Positions 1-6,451 of a stretch of 10,367 nucleotides of DNA are shown piece by piece. Under the pieces are notes generated by a model. The model was not told the DNA's origin. It made no database searches and saw only the letters and a program-made list of their open reading frames with translations. The number at the start of each line of letters is the position of its first letter. Position 1 is the stretch's first letter. This DNA comes from Actinomycetota bacterium. GTDB lineage: Bacteria > Actinomycetota > Thermoleophilia > Solirubrobacterales > Solirubrobacteraceae. The stretch spans positions 1 to 10,367 of the forward strand of contig SYBY01000390.1 in assembly GCA_005788585.1 (NCBI GenBank), in the 5' to 3' direction. A program made the translations under genes and the position numbers.

Positions 1-421
1 GCGCAAGTGCCACCCGCTGGCGCTCGCCGCCCGACAGCTCGCGCACCGGCGCTTCGGCGCGCGCGGCCAGCCCGAAGCGGTCGAGCAGCTCCAGCGCGCG
101 GGCCCGGCGGGCGCGACGCGGGAGCGAGCGCAGCGGATACGCCACGTTGCGCCACGCGTTGAGGTGCCCGAACAGCGCGTGCTCTTGGAAGACGTAGCCG
201 CAGCGCCGCTCCTCGGGCGTGACGAACGTCCCCGCCGCGCCGTCGAGCCAGACGTCCTCGCCGACCGCGACCCGCCCGCCGGCGGGCCGCGTCAGCCCGG
301 CGATGATCCGCAGCAGCGTCGTCGTGCCCGCGCCCGAAGGGCCCGCGAGCGCCAGTGTCTCCCCCGCCCCCACCTCGAGCGCGGCATCGACGATCTCGGT
401 GCGCGCCTCAACGGACAGCAT
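1..421 (-). CDS. modC: Molybdate ABC transporter ATP-binding protein ModC, N-terminal part
   Basis: This is the ATPase that powers molybdate (or tungstate) import with ModB and ModA at the inner face of the membrane. The first 140 codons are present and the gene leaves the window at the left edge. Visible motifs are a Walker A-like GPSGAGTTT (about residues 28-36), a Q-loop VFQEHALF and the ABC signature LSGGERQRVALA close to the edge. Walker B, the H-loop and any C-terminal Mop domain lie outside. The ATG at 421 overlaps the end of modB by 14 bp, which suggests translational coupling. The oddity is in Walker A: the Lys of GxxGxGK[ST] is Thr, encoded by ACG where AAG would be expected, although everything around it is canonical. 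The molybdate assignment rests on the adjacent modB and modA; the ATPase alone would only be called an importer-type ABC protein. Confidence 0.88.
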   Translation of the reverse strand, partial: MLSVEARTEIVDAALEVGAGETLALAGPSGAGTTTLLRIIAGLTRPAGGRVAVGEDVWLDGAAGTFVTPEERRCGYVFQEHALFGHLNAWRNVAYPLRSLPRRARRARALELLDRFGLAARAEAPVRELSGGERQRVALA

Positions 422-1202
422 CGGCGCCCCGCACGAACTTGACCGACAGCAGCAGCGCCGCCGACACGATCACGAGCACCGCCGACAGCGCGAGCGCCGC
501 GTCGAAGTCGGTGGCGAAGTCGTCGTAGATCGCGAGCGGCACCGTCTGCGTGACGCCCTGCAGCGAGCCCGCGAACATGAGCGTCGCGCCGAACTCCCCG
601 AGTGCCCGGCCCAGCGCCAGCGCCCCGCCCGCCGCCAGGCCCGGCAGCGACGCCGGCACGACCACCCGGGCGAACGCGGCGGCCTCGGAGCTGCCGAGCG
701 TGCGCGCCGCATCGACCTGCGTGCCGTCCACCGCGGCGAACGCCGCCTGCGCCTGGCGCAGGTAGAACGGCGCGGCGACGAACGTCAGCGCGACGACCAC
801 CCCCGCCGTGCTGAGCGCGAGCTGGAGACCCGCGTCCTCGACGTACCGGCCGAGCAGCCCGGACGGGCCCACCGCGGCCAGCAGGGCGATGCCCGCGACC
901 GCGGGCGGCAGCACGAGCGGCAGCTCGATGAGCGTGATGACGACCGAGCGGCCGCGGAACCGGCGGGTCGCCATCAGGTACGCCGCGGGGGTGCCGAACC
1001 CCACGATGAGCACCATCGCCGCCGCGGTCGTGCGGGCCGAGAGCCAGAGGGCCTCGCGTGCCTGCTCCTCCCCCAGCTTGCGGACGATCTCCGCCGGCGT
1101 CGTCTCCAGGAAGATCGCGAGGACGGGCACCGTGAGGAACACCAGCGCCGACGCGAGCGCGAGGACGAGCAGCGGGCCGAACCACACGCGCGAGCGGATC
1201 AC
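408..1202 (-). CDS. modB: Molybdate ABC transporter permease ModB
   Basis: This is the membrane subunit that forms the molybdate channel. The 264-residue protein has five or six hydrophobic segments (roughly residues 8-31, 58-78, 87-111, 128-147, 186-212 and 236-256). The cytoplasmic EAA-type coupling loop is visible as AARTLGSSEAAAFARVVVP (165-183), followed by RALGEFGATLMFAG (199-212), a stretch typical of ModB/CysT-type permeases. I place the start at the GTG whose last two bases form part of the modA stop (GTGA overlap, 4 bp). An ATG at 1244 would add 14 Arg- and Ala-rich residues inside modA and gives a worse N-terminus. Length fits the usual 220-280 residues of ModB. It sits between modA and modC and overlaps both, so the three form one operon. 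Sulfate or tungstate specificity cannot be excluded from this subunit alone. Confidence 0.92.
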   Translation of the reverse strand: MIRSRVWFGPLLVLALASALVFLTVPVLAIFLETTPAEIVRKLGEEQAREALWLSARTTAAAMVLIVGFGTPAAYLMATRRFRGRSVVITLIELPLVLPPAVAGIALLAAVGPSGLLGRYVEDAGLQLALSTAGVVVALTFVAAPFYLRQAQAAFAAVDGTQVDAARTLGSSEAAAFARVVVPASLPGLAAGGALALGRALGEFGATLMFAGSLQGVTQTVPLAIYDDFATDFDAALALSAVLVIVSAALLLSVKFVRGADAVR

Positions 1203-1930
1203 GGCGGCGGACCGAACCCGCGGGCGCGCAGCGCGCCGGCGCACGCACCGGTGGTCAGATCCTCGACGAAGTCCTCGGCCTGCCCGCGGCGCTCGCTCGC
1301 GGCCACCACCCCCGCGCCGTAGGCGACGTCCGGCTCGAGTTCCTCATCGATGGCGACCGCGCGCAGCCGGCCGCGCGCGGCCTCGACGTCGGTCGCGTAC
1401 ACGACGCCCGCGTCGACCGCCCCCTGCGTGAGCTTGCCCACGACCCCCTTCACGTCGGGCTCCTCGCTGCGGACGTTCGCCAGGATCGCGCGCTCCTGCG
1501 CTGCGGGCAGGCGGGCCAGCACCTCGCGGGTGTACTCGCCCACCGGCACGCCCTCGGCGCCGACGGCGACGTCGACACCCGGCCGGGCGAGATCGGTCAG
1601 CGCGCGCACGCCGGAGTCAGCCGGGACGGCGACCACCAGCGCAGTCGTCGCGACGACCACGGGCTCGTCCAGCAGGCCGCCGGCGGCGAGCGCCTCGGGC
1701 AGCGCGGTGTTCGCGGCGACGAACACGTCGACCGGCAGCCCCTGACGCACCTGCGCCGCGAGCTCGTCCGAGCCGGCGAAGCTCGCGCGGACGCCGGGCG
1801 CGCAGGCGCGGATCGCCTCCTGGACCGAGCTGGCCGCGGCCACCGTCAGGTCCGCGGCGTCGTCGTCTTCCCCGCCGCAGCCCACGAGGAGCAACGCGAG
1901 CGTCACACCTATGCACCACCTAGGCACCAT
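1199..1930 (-). CDS. modA: Molybdate-binding lipoprotein ModA
   Basis: This is the extracytoplasmic solute-binding protein that hands molybdate to ModBC. It has 243 residues. A very short signal peptide (MVPRW, then a hydrophobic run) ends in the lipobox LVGC, so Cys18 would be lipidated and the protein tethered to the outer face of the membrane. Family features are AAASSVQEAI (31-40), the anion-contacting FAGSDELAAQV (51-61), the stretch VDAGVVYATDV (172-182) with the Val-Tyr pair that lines the pocket in ModA structures, and a C-terminal GFGPPP resembling the usual 'GFxPP' end. The ATG at 1930 has no Shine-Dalgarno site. A TANNNT -10 (TACGCT, 1945-1940) lies nine bases upstream, so the transcript may be leaderless. 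A later GTG at 1906 would leave a signal peptide without a positive charge, so I prefer 1930. It is the first gene of the leftward operon. Confidence 0.92.
   Translation of the reverse strand: MVPRWCIGVTLALLLVGCGGEDDDAADLTVAAASSVQEAIRACAPGVRASFAGSDELAAQVRQGLPVDVFVAANTALPEALAAGGLLDEPVVVATTALVVAVPADSGVRALTDLARPGVDVAVGAEGVPVGEYTREVLARLPAAQERAILANVRSEEPDVKGVVGKLTQGAVDAGVVYATDVEAARGRLRAVAIDEELEPDVAYGAGVVAASERRGQAEDFVEDLTTGACAGALRARGFGPPP
1906..1929. repeat. 11-bp-period direct repeat over the modA start, candidate operator
   Basis: CACCTATGCACCA (1906-1918) is repeated as CACCTAGGCACCA (1917-1929) with one mismatch in 13 and a period of 11 bp, about one helical turn. The copies overlap the first eight codons of modA and the -35-like element of the regulator gene. 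Eleven is not a multiple of three, so the repeat is not a protein repeat. It is well placed to be an operator for the divergent helix-turn-helix/Mop protein, which is inference. Confidence 0.45.
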
Positions 1931-1939
1931 GCCCGGCGC

Positions 1940-1951
1940 AGCGTATAGGCT
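1940..1951. promoter_or_regulatory. Back-to-back -10 elements of modA and the divergent regulator
   Basis: The 12-mer AGCGTATAGGCT is nearly its own reverse complement (10 of 12 positions). On the plus strand TAGGCT (1946-1951) fits TANNNT and ends eight bases before the regulator ATG at 1960. A -35-like TAGGCA lies at 1921-1926, 17 bp before an alternative TATAGG -10 reading (1944-1949). On the minus strand TACGCT (1945-1940) ends nine bases before the modA ATG. Neither gene has a Shine-Dalgarno site. This arrangement is typical of leaderless actinobacterial transcripts. The promoter call is inference from spacing. Confidence 0.5.
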
Positions 1952-1959
1952 CGCGCCCG

Positions 1960-2334
1960 ATGGAGCACCTCGTCCGCATCGGCGCCGTGGCGACCGCGCT
2001 GGGCGTCAGCGTCGACACGCTGCGCCGCTGGGAGCGCCAGGGCCGCATCACCTTCGAGCGCCGCGGCGGCGACCGCTACCTCCCGGGCGCCGAGCTCGCC
2101 CGACTGCTGCGCGAGCGCACGGCGACCGGGTCATCGAGTGCGCGCAATCGCCTCGACGGCGTCGTCGTCGACGTGAAGGTCGACGGCGTGATGGCGCAGG
2201 TCGACCTGGCGTGCGGCGAATTCCGCATCGTCTCGCTCATGTCCCGCGAGGCCGTCGAGGAGCTCGGCCTGCGGCCCGGGGCCCCGGCCCGCGCGGTGGT
2301 CAAGGCGACCACGGTGATCGTCGAGTCGACCTAG
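1960..2334 (+). CDS. MerR-type HTH regulator with a single Mop/TOBE molybdate-binding domain
   Basis: This is a predicted cytoplasmic molybdate-sensing DNA-binding protein of 124 residues. Residues 4-50 form a MerR/excisionase-like winged helix (VRIGAVATALGVSVDTLRRW followed by ERQGRITFERRGGDRYLPG). Residues about 62-122 form one Mop (TOBE) domain: ARNRLDGVVVDVKVDGVMAQV, then REAVEELGLRPGAPARAVVKATTVIV. Mop domains bind molybdate or tungstate as oligomers. The architecture resembles ModE in logic (HTH plus Mop) but uses a different HTH and only one Mop unit. It diverges from modABC across 29 bp, so control of modABC and of itself is the natural reading. The ATG at 1960 lacks a Shine-Dalgarno site and lies eight bases after a TANNNT -10, which suggests a leaderless mRNA. 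Annotation pipelines usually call such proteins TOBE-domain or helix-turn-helix proteins. A pure molybdate-storage role is less likely because of the HTH. Confidence 0.87.
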   Translation: MEHLVRIGAVATALGVSVDTLRRWERQGRITFERRGGDRYLPGAELARLLRERTATGSSSARNRLDGVVVDVKVDGVMAQVDLACGEFRIVSLMSREAVEELGLRPGAPARAVVKATTVIVEST

Positions 2335-2408
2335 TGGACAAATTGGTTCACTGACCTCCGACCGCCTGTCCATAGGCGCTCTCCCGCCTGGCGGTCAGGC
2401 TGCAGGGC
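2335..2408 (+). promoter_or_regulatory. Leader region of the glutamate synthase-like operon with inverted repeat
   Basis: This 74-bp gap must carry the promoter of the rightward operon unless it is read from the upstream regulator gene. GACCGCC (2360-2366) pairs perfectly with GGCGGTC (2390-2396) across 23 bases. GGTCAG (2393-2398) could alternatively pair with CTGACC (2351-2356). A TGGACA at 2335-2340 resembles a -35, but no -10 stands at the right distance. I could not recognise a GlnR box. Only a weak GCAGGG precedes the first ATG. Confidence 0.3.
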
Positions 2409-3083
2409 ATGTGCGGTATCGCAGCAGTCTGGTACGCCGATCCGGCGGGCGGGCCCCTCGGGGCGGACCTGTCGCGGATGCTCGGGCGCCTCGCCCACCG
2501 CGGCCATGATGGCAGTGGCGTGGGCCTCGCGTCACCCGAGGGACTCGTCGAGGTGCACAAGACCGCCGAGGGCCCCGCCGAGCTCGCCGCCGAGCACGCG
2601 CTCGAGACCCGCACCGGCAGCCACGGCGTCGGCCACGTGCGGATGGCGACCGAGACGGCCGTCGACGCCGCACGCGCCCACCCGTTCACCGCGCCCGGCC
2701 ACCCGGAGGTCTGCGTCGTGCACAACGGGCACGTCACGAACGCCGAGCAGCTCCGGTTCGCCCTGGAGCGCCGCGGCGTGCACTTCAGCACCGACAACGA
2801 CTCCGAGGTCATCGCCGCGTACATCGACGCCGGCCTGAGCGACGGCCATCCGCTCGAGGACATCCTCCGACGCTCGATCGACGAGCTCGACGGCACGTTC
2901 TCCTACGTCGTGATGACGCCTGAGGCCCTGGGCGTCGCCCGCGACCGCTTCGCCGCGAAGTCGCTCATGGTCGCCGAGACCGACGACTGGACCGCCATCT
3001 GCTCCGAGGGCCGCGGCCTGCCCGGGACCGGCTGGCGGCGCCGCGAGGTCGGCGCCGGGGAGGTCCGGACATGGCGACGGTGA
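2409..3083 (+). CDS. Class II glutamine amidotransferase subunit (GlxB/MgsA-like) of a split glutamate synthase
   Basis: This domain hydrolyses glutamine and passes ammonia to a partner synthase. The start is fixed by chemistry: MCGI places the catalytic Cys at position 2, exposed after Met removal. Other Ntn-hydrolase landmarks are present: LAHRGHDGSGVG (28-39), GHVRMATE (75-82) with the substrate-binding Arg78, the oxyanion-hole HNGHVTN (105-111), NDSEV (130-134) and LDGTFSYVV (160-168). At 224 residues it is shorter than the roughly 300 of proteobacterial MgsA-like proteins, but all active-site motifs and the C-terminal strand are there, so it looks compact rather than truncated. It overlaps the next gene by 13 bp and opens the operon that supplies the GXGXG and FMN domains, which are fused to it in ordinary GltB. 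A PurF or AsnB role is unlikely because no synthetase domain of those families is present. Confidence 0.88.
   Translation: MCGIAAVWYADPAGGPLGADLSRMLGRLAHRGHDGSGVGLASPEGLVEVHKTAEGPAELAAEHALETRTGSHGVGHVRMATETAVDAARAHPFTAPGHPEVCVVHNGHVTNAEQLRFALERRGVHFSTDNDSEVIAAYIDAGLSDGHPLEDILRRSIDELDGTFSYVVMTPEALGVARDRFAAKSLMVAETDDWTAICSEGRGLPGTGWRRREVGAGEVRTWRR
3057..3064 (+). promoter_or_regulatory. Strong ribosome binding site for the GXGXG subunit
   Basis: GGGGAGGT lies six bases before the ATG at 3071, inside the last codons of the amidotransferase gene. It is among the few clear Shine-Dalgarno sites in the window and fixes the start despite the 13-bp gene overlap. Confidence 0.7.
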
Positions 3084-3760
3084 CCGAGCGCGAGATCGAC
3101 TGCGCCGACCTGCAGACGCGTGAGGTCAACACGCTCCTGCGCGGCCTCGCCGACGGCGACCAGGTCCGCCTGACGAACCTCGACGCGCGCCACAACATCG
3201 CGGTCGGCCTGCACTGCCGGGCGCAGATCACCATCGAGGGGGACGCCGGGTACTACGCGGCCGGGCTCTGCGACGGCCCGGACGTCGTCGTCACCGGCCA
3301 CGCCGGCAACGGCGCGGCCGAGAACCTGCAGTCGGGCAGCCTGACCGTCGCGGGGGACGTCGGGGCGGGCCTGGCTGCCACGATGCGTGGGGGGCGCGCC
3401 GTGGTCGCCGGGTCCACCGGCGCCCGCGCGGGCGTGTTGATGAAGGGCGGCGACGTGCTCGTCGGCGGGTCGGTCGGCGCGTTCAGCTGCTTCATGATGC
3501 AACGCGGGCGCATGGTGATCTGCGGCGACGCCGGAGAGCACCTCGGCGACTCGCTCTACGAGGGAAAGATCTACGTCGGGGGCGAGATCGCGAGCCTCGG
3601 CGCCGACGCGCAGGCCGCGCCGGCGACCGCGGAGGAGGAGGCCGAGCTGCGCGCGCACTGCGAGGCGCACGGCATCGCGCCACCGGCGTCCTTCACCGCG
3701 GTGACCTCGATGCGGACGCTCTACAGCTTCGATGCCGGCGCCTGGAAGAGCGGAGACTGA
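3071..3760 (+). CDS. GXGXG beta-helix subunit (GlxC/MgsB-like) of a split glutamate synthase
   Basis: The protein corresponds to the C-terminal GXGXG domain of GltB, here a separate 229-residue polypeptide. The domain is structural: a right-handed beta-helix that packs against the amidotransferase and FMN domains and helps shape the ammonia tunnel. The glycine-rich turns recur between residues 57 and 177, for example EGDAGYYAAG, TGHAGNGAAENLQ, AGDVGAGLAATMRGG, AGSTGARAGVLMKGG, GGSVGAFSCFMMQRGR and CGDAGEHLGDSLYEG, ending in KIYVGGEIASLG. The N-terminal LQTREVNTLLRGL (14-26) resembles the start of stand-alone members. The C-terminal 40 residues include an Ala/Glu-rich helix. The start follows a strong Shine-Dalgarno site. 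Tungsten or molybdenum formylmethanofuran dehydrogenase subunit C also has a GXGXG fold, but the flanking genes decide for glutamate synthase. Confidence 0.9.
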   Translation: MATVTEREIDCADLQTREVNTLLRGLADGDQVRLTNLDARHNIAVGLHCRAQITIEGDAGYYAAGLCDGPDVVVTGHAGNGAAENLQSGSLTVAGDVGAGLAATMRGGRAVVAGSTGARAGVLMKGGDVLVGGSVGAFSCFMMQRGRMVICGDAGEHLGDSLYEGKIYVGGEIASLGADAQAAPATAEEEAELRAHCEAHGIAPPASFTAVTSMRTLYSFDAGAWKSGD

Positions 3761-3761
3761 C

Positions 3762-5111
3762 GTGAGCAGCACCAACGGCACCATCCAGAGCGCAGCCCTC
3801 GCGCTCGAGGACCCCACGCTCGGCACGCAGCCCAACCCGCTGTTCAGCCCGGCGGTGATCGCCGACATCCAGGAGAAGGCGCACCTCGGGCGCTACCGCC
3901 TGCGCGGCTTCGGGGCCCGGCGTCAGCTGCCGAGCCTCGACGACCTCACCGTCATCCCCGCCGGCCTGTCGCGCATGGCGCTGGAGGGCTACCGCGAGCA
4001 CTGCTCGGCCAAGACGGTCATCGGCACCCGGGCCGAGAAGCCGCTCACGCTCGACATCCCGATCGGCATCGCCGGGATGAGCTACGGCGCGCTGAGCGCC
4101 ACGGCGAAGACCGCGCTGGGGCTCGGCGCCACCGCCGTCGGCACCTTCACCACGACGGGTGACGGCGGCATGCTGGACGCCGAGCGCGAGGCGTCGGAGC
4201 AGCTCGTCTACCAGTGCCTGCCCAGCCGGTACGGGTTCACGGTGCAGGACCTCCAGCGAGCCGACGCGGTCGAGATCGTCGTCGGTCAGGGCGCCAAGCC
4301 GGGGACCGGGGGCCTGCTCCTGGGCGCCAAGGTCTCCGGCGAGGTCGCCGAGGCGCGGTCGCTGCCCGAGGGCGTCGACCAGCGCTCGCCCGTCCGCCAC
4401 CCCGACTGGCTGGGACCCGACGACCTCGTCATCAAGATCGAGGAGCTGCGCGAGGCCACGCAGGGGCGGATCCCGATCATGGTCAAGCTCGGCGCCGCGC
4501 GGGTCGTCGACGACGTGCGGCTCGCGGTGAAGGCCGGCGCCGACGCCGTGGTGCTCGACGGCATGGAGGGCGGCACCGCCGCATCCCCGGAGATGCTCAT
4601 GGACCACACCGGCATCCCGACCATGGCCGCCGTCGTCGAGGCGCGCCGGGCGCTCGACTCGATGGGCGAGGTCAGCGAGGGCGTCCAGCTCGTCGTCAGC
4701 GGCGGCATCCGCCACGGCGTCGACGTCGCCAAGCTCCTGGCCCTCGGCGCGGACGCCGTCACGATCGGCACCGCCGCGCTCATCGCGCTGAACTGCAACA
4801 AGCCCGTCTTCGCCGAGGACTACGCCGCGCTGGGCACGGCGCCCGGCGCATGCCACCACTGCCACACCGGGCGCTGCCCCGTCGGCATCGCCACGCAGGA
4901 TCCCGAGCTCGAGGCCCGGCTGGACCTCGAGCAGGCCGCGCTGCGCACCAGGCACCTGCTCCAGGCCCTGACCATGGAGGTCCAGATGCTCGCGCGCGCG
5001 TGCGGGAAGTCATCCGTCCACCACCTCTCCCCCGAGGACCTGCGGGCGCTCAGCCCAGCCGCGTCGGCCATGACCGGCATCCCGCTCGCCGGTACCGCGA
5101 TCCCCACGTAG
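3762..5111 (+). CDS. FMN- and Fe-S-binding glutamate synthase domain protein (GlxD/MgsC-like)
   Basis: This is the synthase barrel: ammonia or an amine would be added to 2-oxoglutarate and the imine reduced through FMN. I take the GTG at 3762, preceded by GCGGAG six bases upstream and one base after the previous stop. An ATG at 3732 would overlap the upstream gene by 29 bp. That gives 449 residues, near the usual 440 or so of stand-alone members. Landmarks are IAGMSYGALS (103-112), TTTGDGGML (130-138), GQGAKPGTGGLLLGAKV (175-191), LDGMEGGTAASP (265-276) and SGGIRHGVDVAKLLALGADAV (313-333). A cysteine cluster follows, CHHCHTGRCPVGIATQ (364-379), with Cys345 (ALNC) upstream of it. Known GltB enzymes bind a [3Fe-4S] cluster through C-x5-C-x4-C; here an extra 16 residues separate the first Cys from the last pair. 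No NAD(P)H-oxidising GltD is present, so the electron donor is open (ferredoxin is a possibility). Confidence 0.9.
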   Translation: MSSTNGTIQSAALALEDPTLGTQPNPLFSPAVIADIQEKAHLGRYRLRGFGARRQLPSLDDLTVIPAGLSRMALEGYREHCSAKTVIGTRAEKPLTLDIPIGIAGMSYGALSATAKTALGLGATAVGTFTTTGDGGMLDAEREASEQLVYQCLPSRYGFTVQDLQRADAVEIVVGQGAKPGTGGLLLGAKVSGEVAEARSLPEGVDQRSPVRHPDWLGPDDLVIKIEELREATQGRIPIMVKLGAARVVDDVRLAVKAGADAVVLDGMEGGTAASPEMLMDHTGIPTMAAVVEARRALDSMGEVSEGVQLVVSGGIRHGVDVAKLLALGADAVTIGTAALIALNCNKPVFAEDYAALGTAPGACHHCHTGRCPVGIATQDPELEARLDLEQAALRTRHLLQALTMEVQMLARACGKSSVHHLSPEDLRALSPAASAMTGIPLAGTAIPT

Positions 5112-5119
5112 GAGCCCTG

Positions 5120-6451
5120 ATGGCGACCATCGAGCCCGAGACCCAGCAGCCGATCCCCGACCTCCCGGAGAGCGTCGAGTTCGTCGCCGTCCAGTGGATC
5201 GACGTCCACGGTTCCCCGAAGGCGAAGCTCGTCCCGCGCGCCGCCGTGCCCGGTCTCGTGGAGCCCGGCGGTGGTGCGGGCTTCGCCGCCTTCGCCAACC
5301 ACGGGTTCGCGCGCGGCCCGGAGCATCCCGAGTTCCTCGCCGTGCCGGACATGAGCACGCTCGTCACGCTGCCGCACCGTCCCGAGATCGCCGTCGCGAT
5401 GTCGACCGTCATGGACGGCGACGAGGTCGCGACGTGCGACGCGCGCTCCATCCTCAAGCGCGTGCAGCTTGAGGCCGCCGGCGAAGGCCTGCTGCCCATC
5501 GTCGGCATGGAGCCCGAGTTCTTCCTGCTGCGCCGCACCGAGTCCGGTGACCTCGCCCCGTACGACGTCGACGACGGCCTGGACAAGCCCTGCTACGACC
5601 TCGGCGCGCTGCTGCGCGGCTCGCACGTCCTGCGCGACATCGTGTCGACCATGCAGGCGCTGGACTGGCAGGTCTCGGCCGTCGACCACGAGGACGGCAA
5701 CGGCCAGTACGAGATCAACTTCACCCACGCCGACGCCCTGACCACGGCGGACCGGTACACGATGCTGCGCTCGATGATCGCCGACATCGCCGGGGCCCAC
5801 GGAGCGATCGCGACGTTCATGCCCAAGCCGCTGTCGGGTCGCACCGGCTCGGGCGCGCACGTGCACATGAGCGCGCTGGACCAGGACGGAGACAACGCGT
5901 TCGAGGACGAGGACGACCCGCGCGGGCTCGGCCTCTCGAAGACCGCGTACAGCTTCGTCGCGGGCGTGCTCGACCACGCGCGGGCGCTTGCCGCGCTGAC
6001 CATGCCGACCGTGAACTCCTACCGCCGCGTGCAGGCGGCGACGACGACCTCCGGCGCGACGTGGGCGCCGAACGCGGTGGTGTACGGGGCGAACAACCGC
6101 ACCGGCATGATCCGCATCCCCGGACCGCGGCGCTTCGAGAACCGCGGCGTGGACTCGTCGTGCAACCCGTACCTCGCGCTGGCGGGCATCGTGGCCGCCG
6201 GGCTGGACGGCGTGCGCCGCGGCCTGGACCCCGGAGCACCGATCGAGGGCGCCAGCAGCGGGATCGGGGTGCCGCTGCTCCCCCGGACCCTGGCCGACGC
6301 CCTCGACGCGTTGGAGCTCGACACCGTCCTGCGCGACGCGCTCGGCGAGGAGGCGATCTGCGAGTTCATCGCGGTCAAGCGCCACGAGTGGTCGTCGTAC
6401 ATGGGCGCCGTCTCGGCCTGGGAGGTCGAGACGTACCTGAGCCGCGCCTGA
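5120..6451 (+). CDS. glnT: Type III glutamine synthetase-like ligase (GlnT), possibly gamma-glutamylmethylamide synthetase (GmaS)
   Basis: This is an ATP-dependent ligase joining glutamate to ammonia or a small amine, in the cytoplasm. The 443-residue length fits the GlnT/GmaS subfamily. Glutamine synthetase motifs in order are VQWIDVHGSPKAK (24-36, beta-grasp domain), MEPEFFL (130-136, metal ligand Glu), HEDGNGQYEINF (190-201), MPKPLSGRTGSGAHVHMS (234-251, ATP and metal site), NSYRR (299-303), NNRTGMIRIPG (325-335) and FENRGVDSSCNPYLA (339-353). There is no Tyr-adenylylation consensus at the C-terminus like that of GlnA (NLYDLPPEE). The ATG at 5120 follows AGGAG at 5110-5114, which overlaps the upstream stop. 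It closes the four-gene operon. Its partners fit both nitrogen scavenging through glutamine and the N-methylglutamate pathway. The mgdABCD dehydrogenase genes that would settle methylamine use are not in the window. Confidence 0.88.
   Translation: MATIEPETQQPIPDLPESVEFVAVQWIDVHGSPKAKLVPRAAVPGLVEPGGGAGFAAFANHGFARGPEHPEFLAVPDMSTLVTLPHRPEIAVAMSTVMDGDEVATCDARSILKRVQLEAAGEGLLPIVGMEPEFFLLRRTESGDLAPYDVDDGLDKPCYDLGALLRGSHVLRDIVSTMQALDWQVSAVDHEDGNGQYEINFTHADALTTADRYTMLRSMIADIAGAHGAIATFMPKPLSGRTGSGAHVHMSALDQDGDNAFEDEDDPRGLGLSKTAYSFVAGVLDHARALAALTMPTVNSYRRVQAATTTSGATWAPNAVVYGANNRTGMIRIPGPRRFENRGVDSSCNPYLALAGIVAAGLDGVRRGLDPGAPIEGASSGIGVPLLPRTLADALDALELDTVLRDALGEEAICEFIAVKRHEWSSYMGAVSAWEVETYLSRA

Noticed and set aside
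1203..1244. ATG start at 1244 for modB
   Set aside because: The added residues are Arg/Ala-rich and unlike ModB N-termini; the GTGA overlap with the modA stop is a standard coupled start.
219..1322. A 367-codon plus-strand open frame over modB and modC
   Set aside because: It is dominated by Arg-rich low-complexity sequence and lies antisense to ModBC, whose motifs are clear.
2335..2408. GlnR operator or glutamine riboswitch before the nitrogen operon
   Set aside because: I found no GTnAC/GAAAC spacing typical of GlnR boxes and no conserved riboswitch core, only a 7-bp inverted repeat.
3732..3761. ATG start ten codons upstream for the FMN synthase subunit
   Set aside because: It would overlap the GXGXG gene by 29 bp without a ribosome site; GTG at 3762 has GCGGAG at six bases and follows the upstream stop directly.
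4214..6451. A 745-codon open frame running in one frame through glxD-like and glnT sequence
   Set aside because: Only its last 443 codons match a family (glutamine synthetase). The first 300 are Arg/Gly/His-rich translation of the synthase gene in the wrong frame, typical of high-GC DNA.
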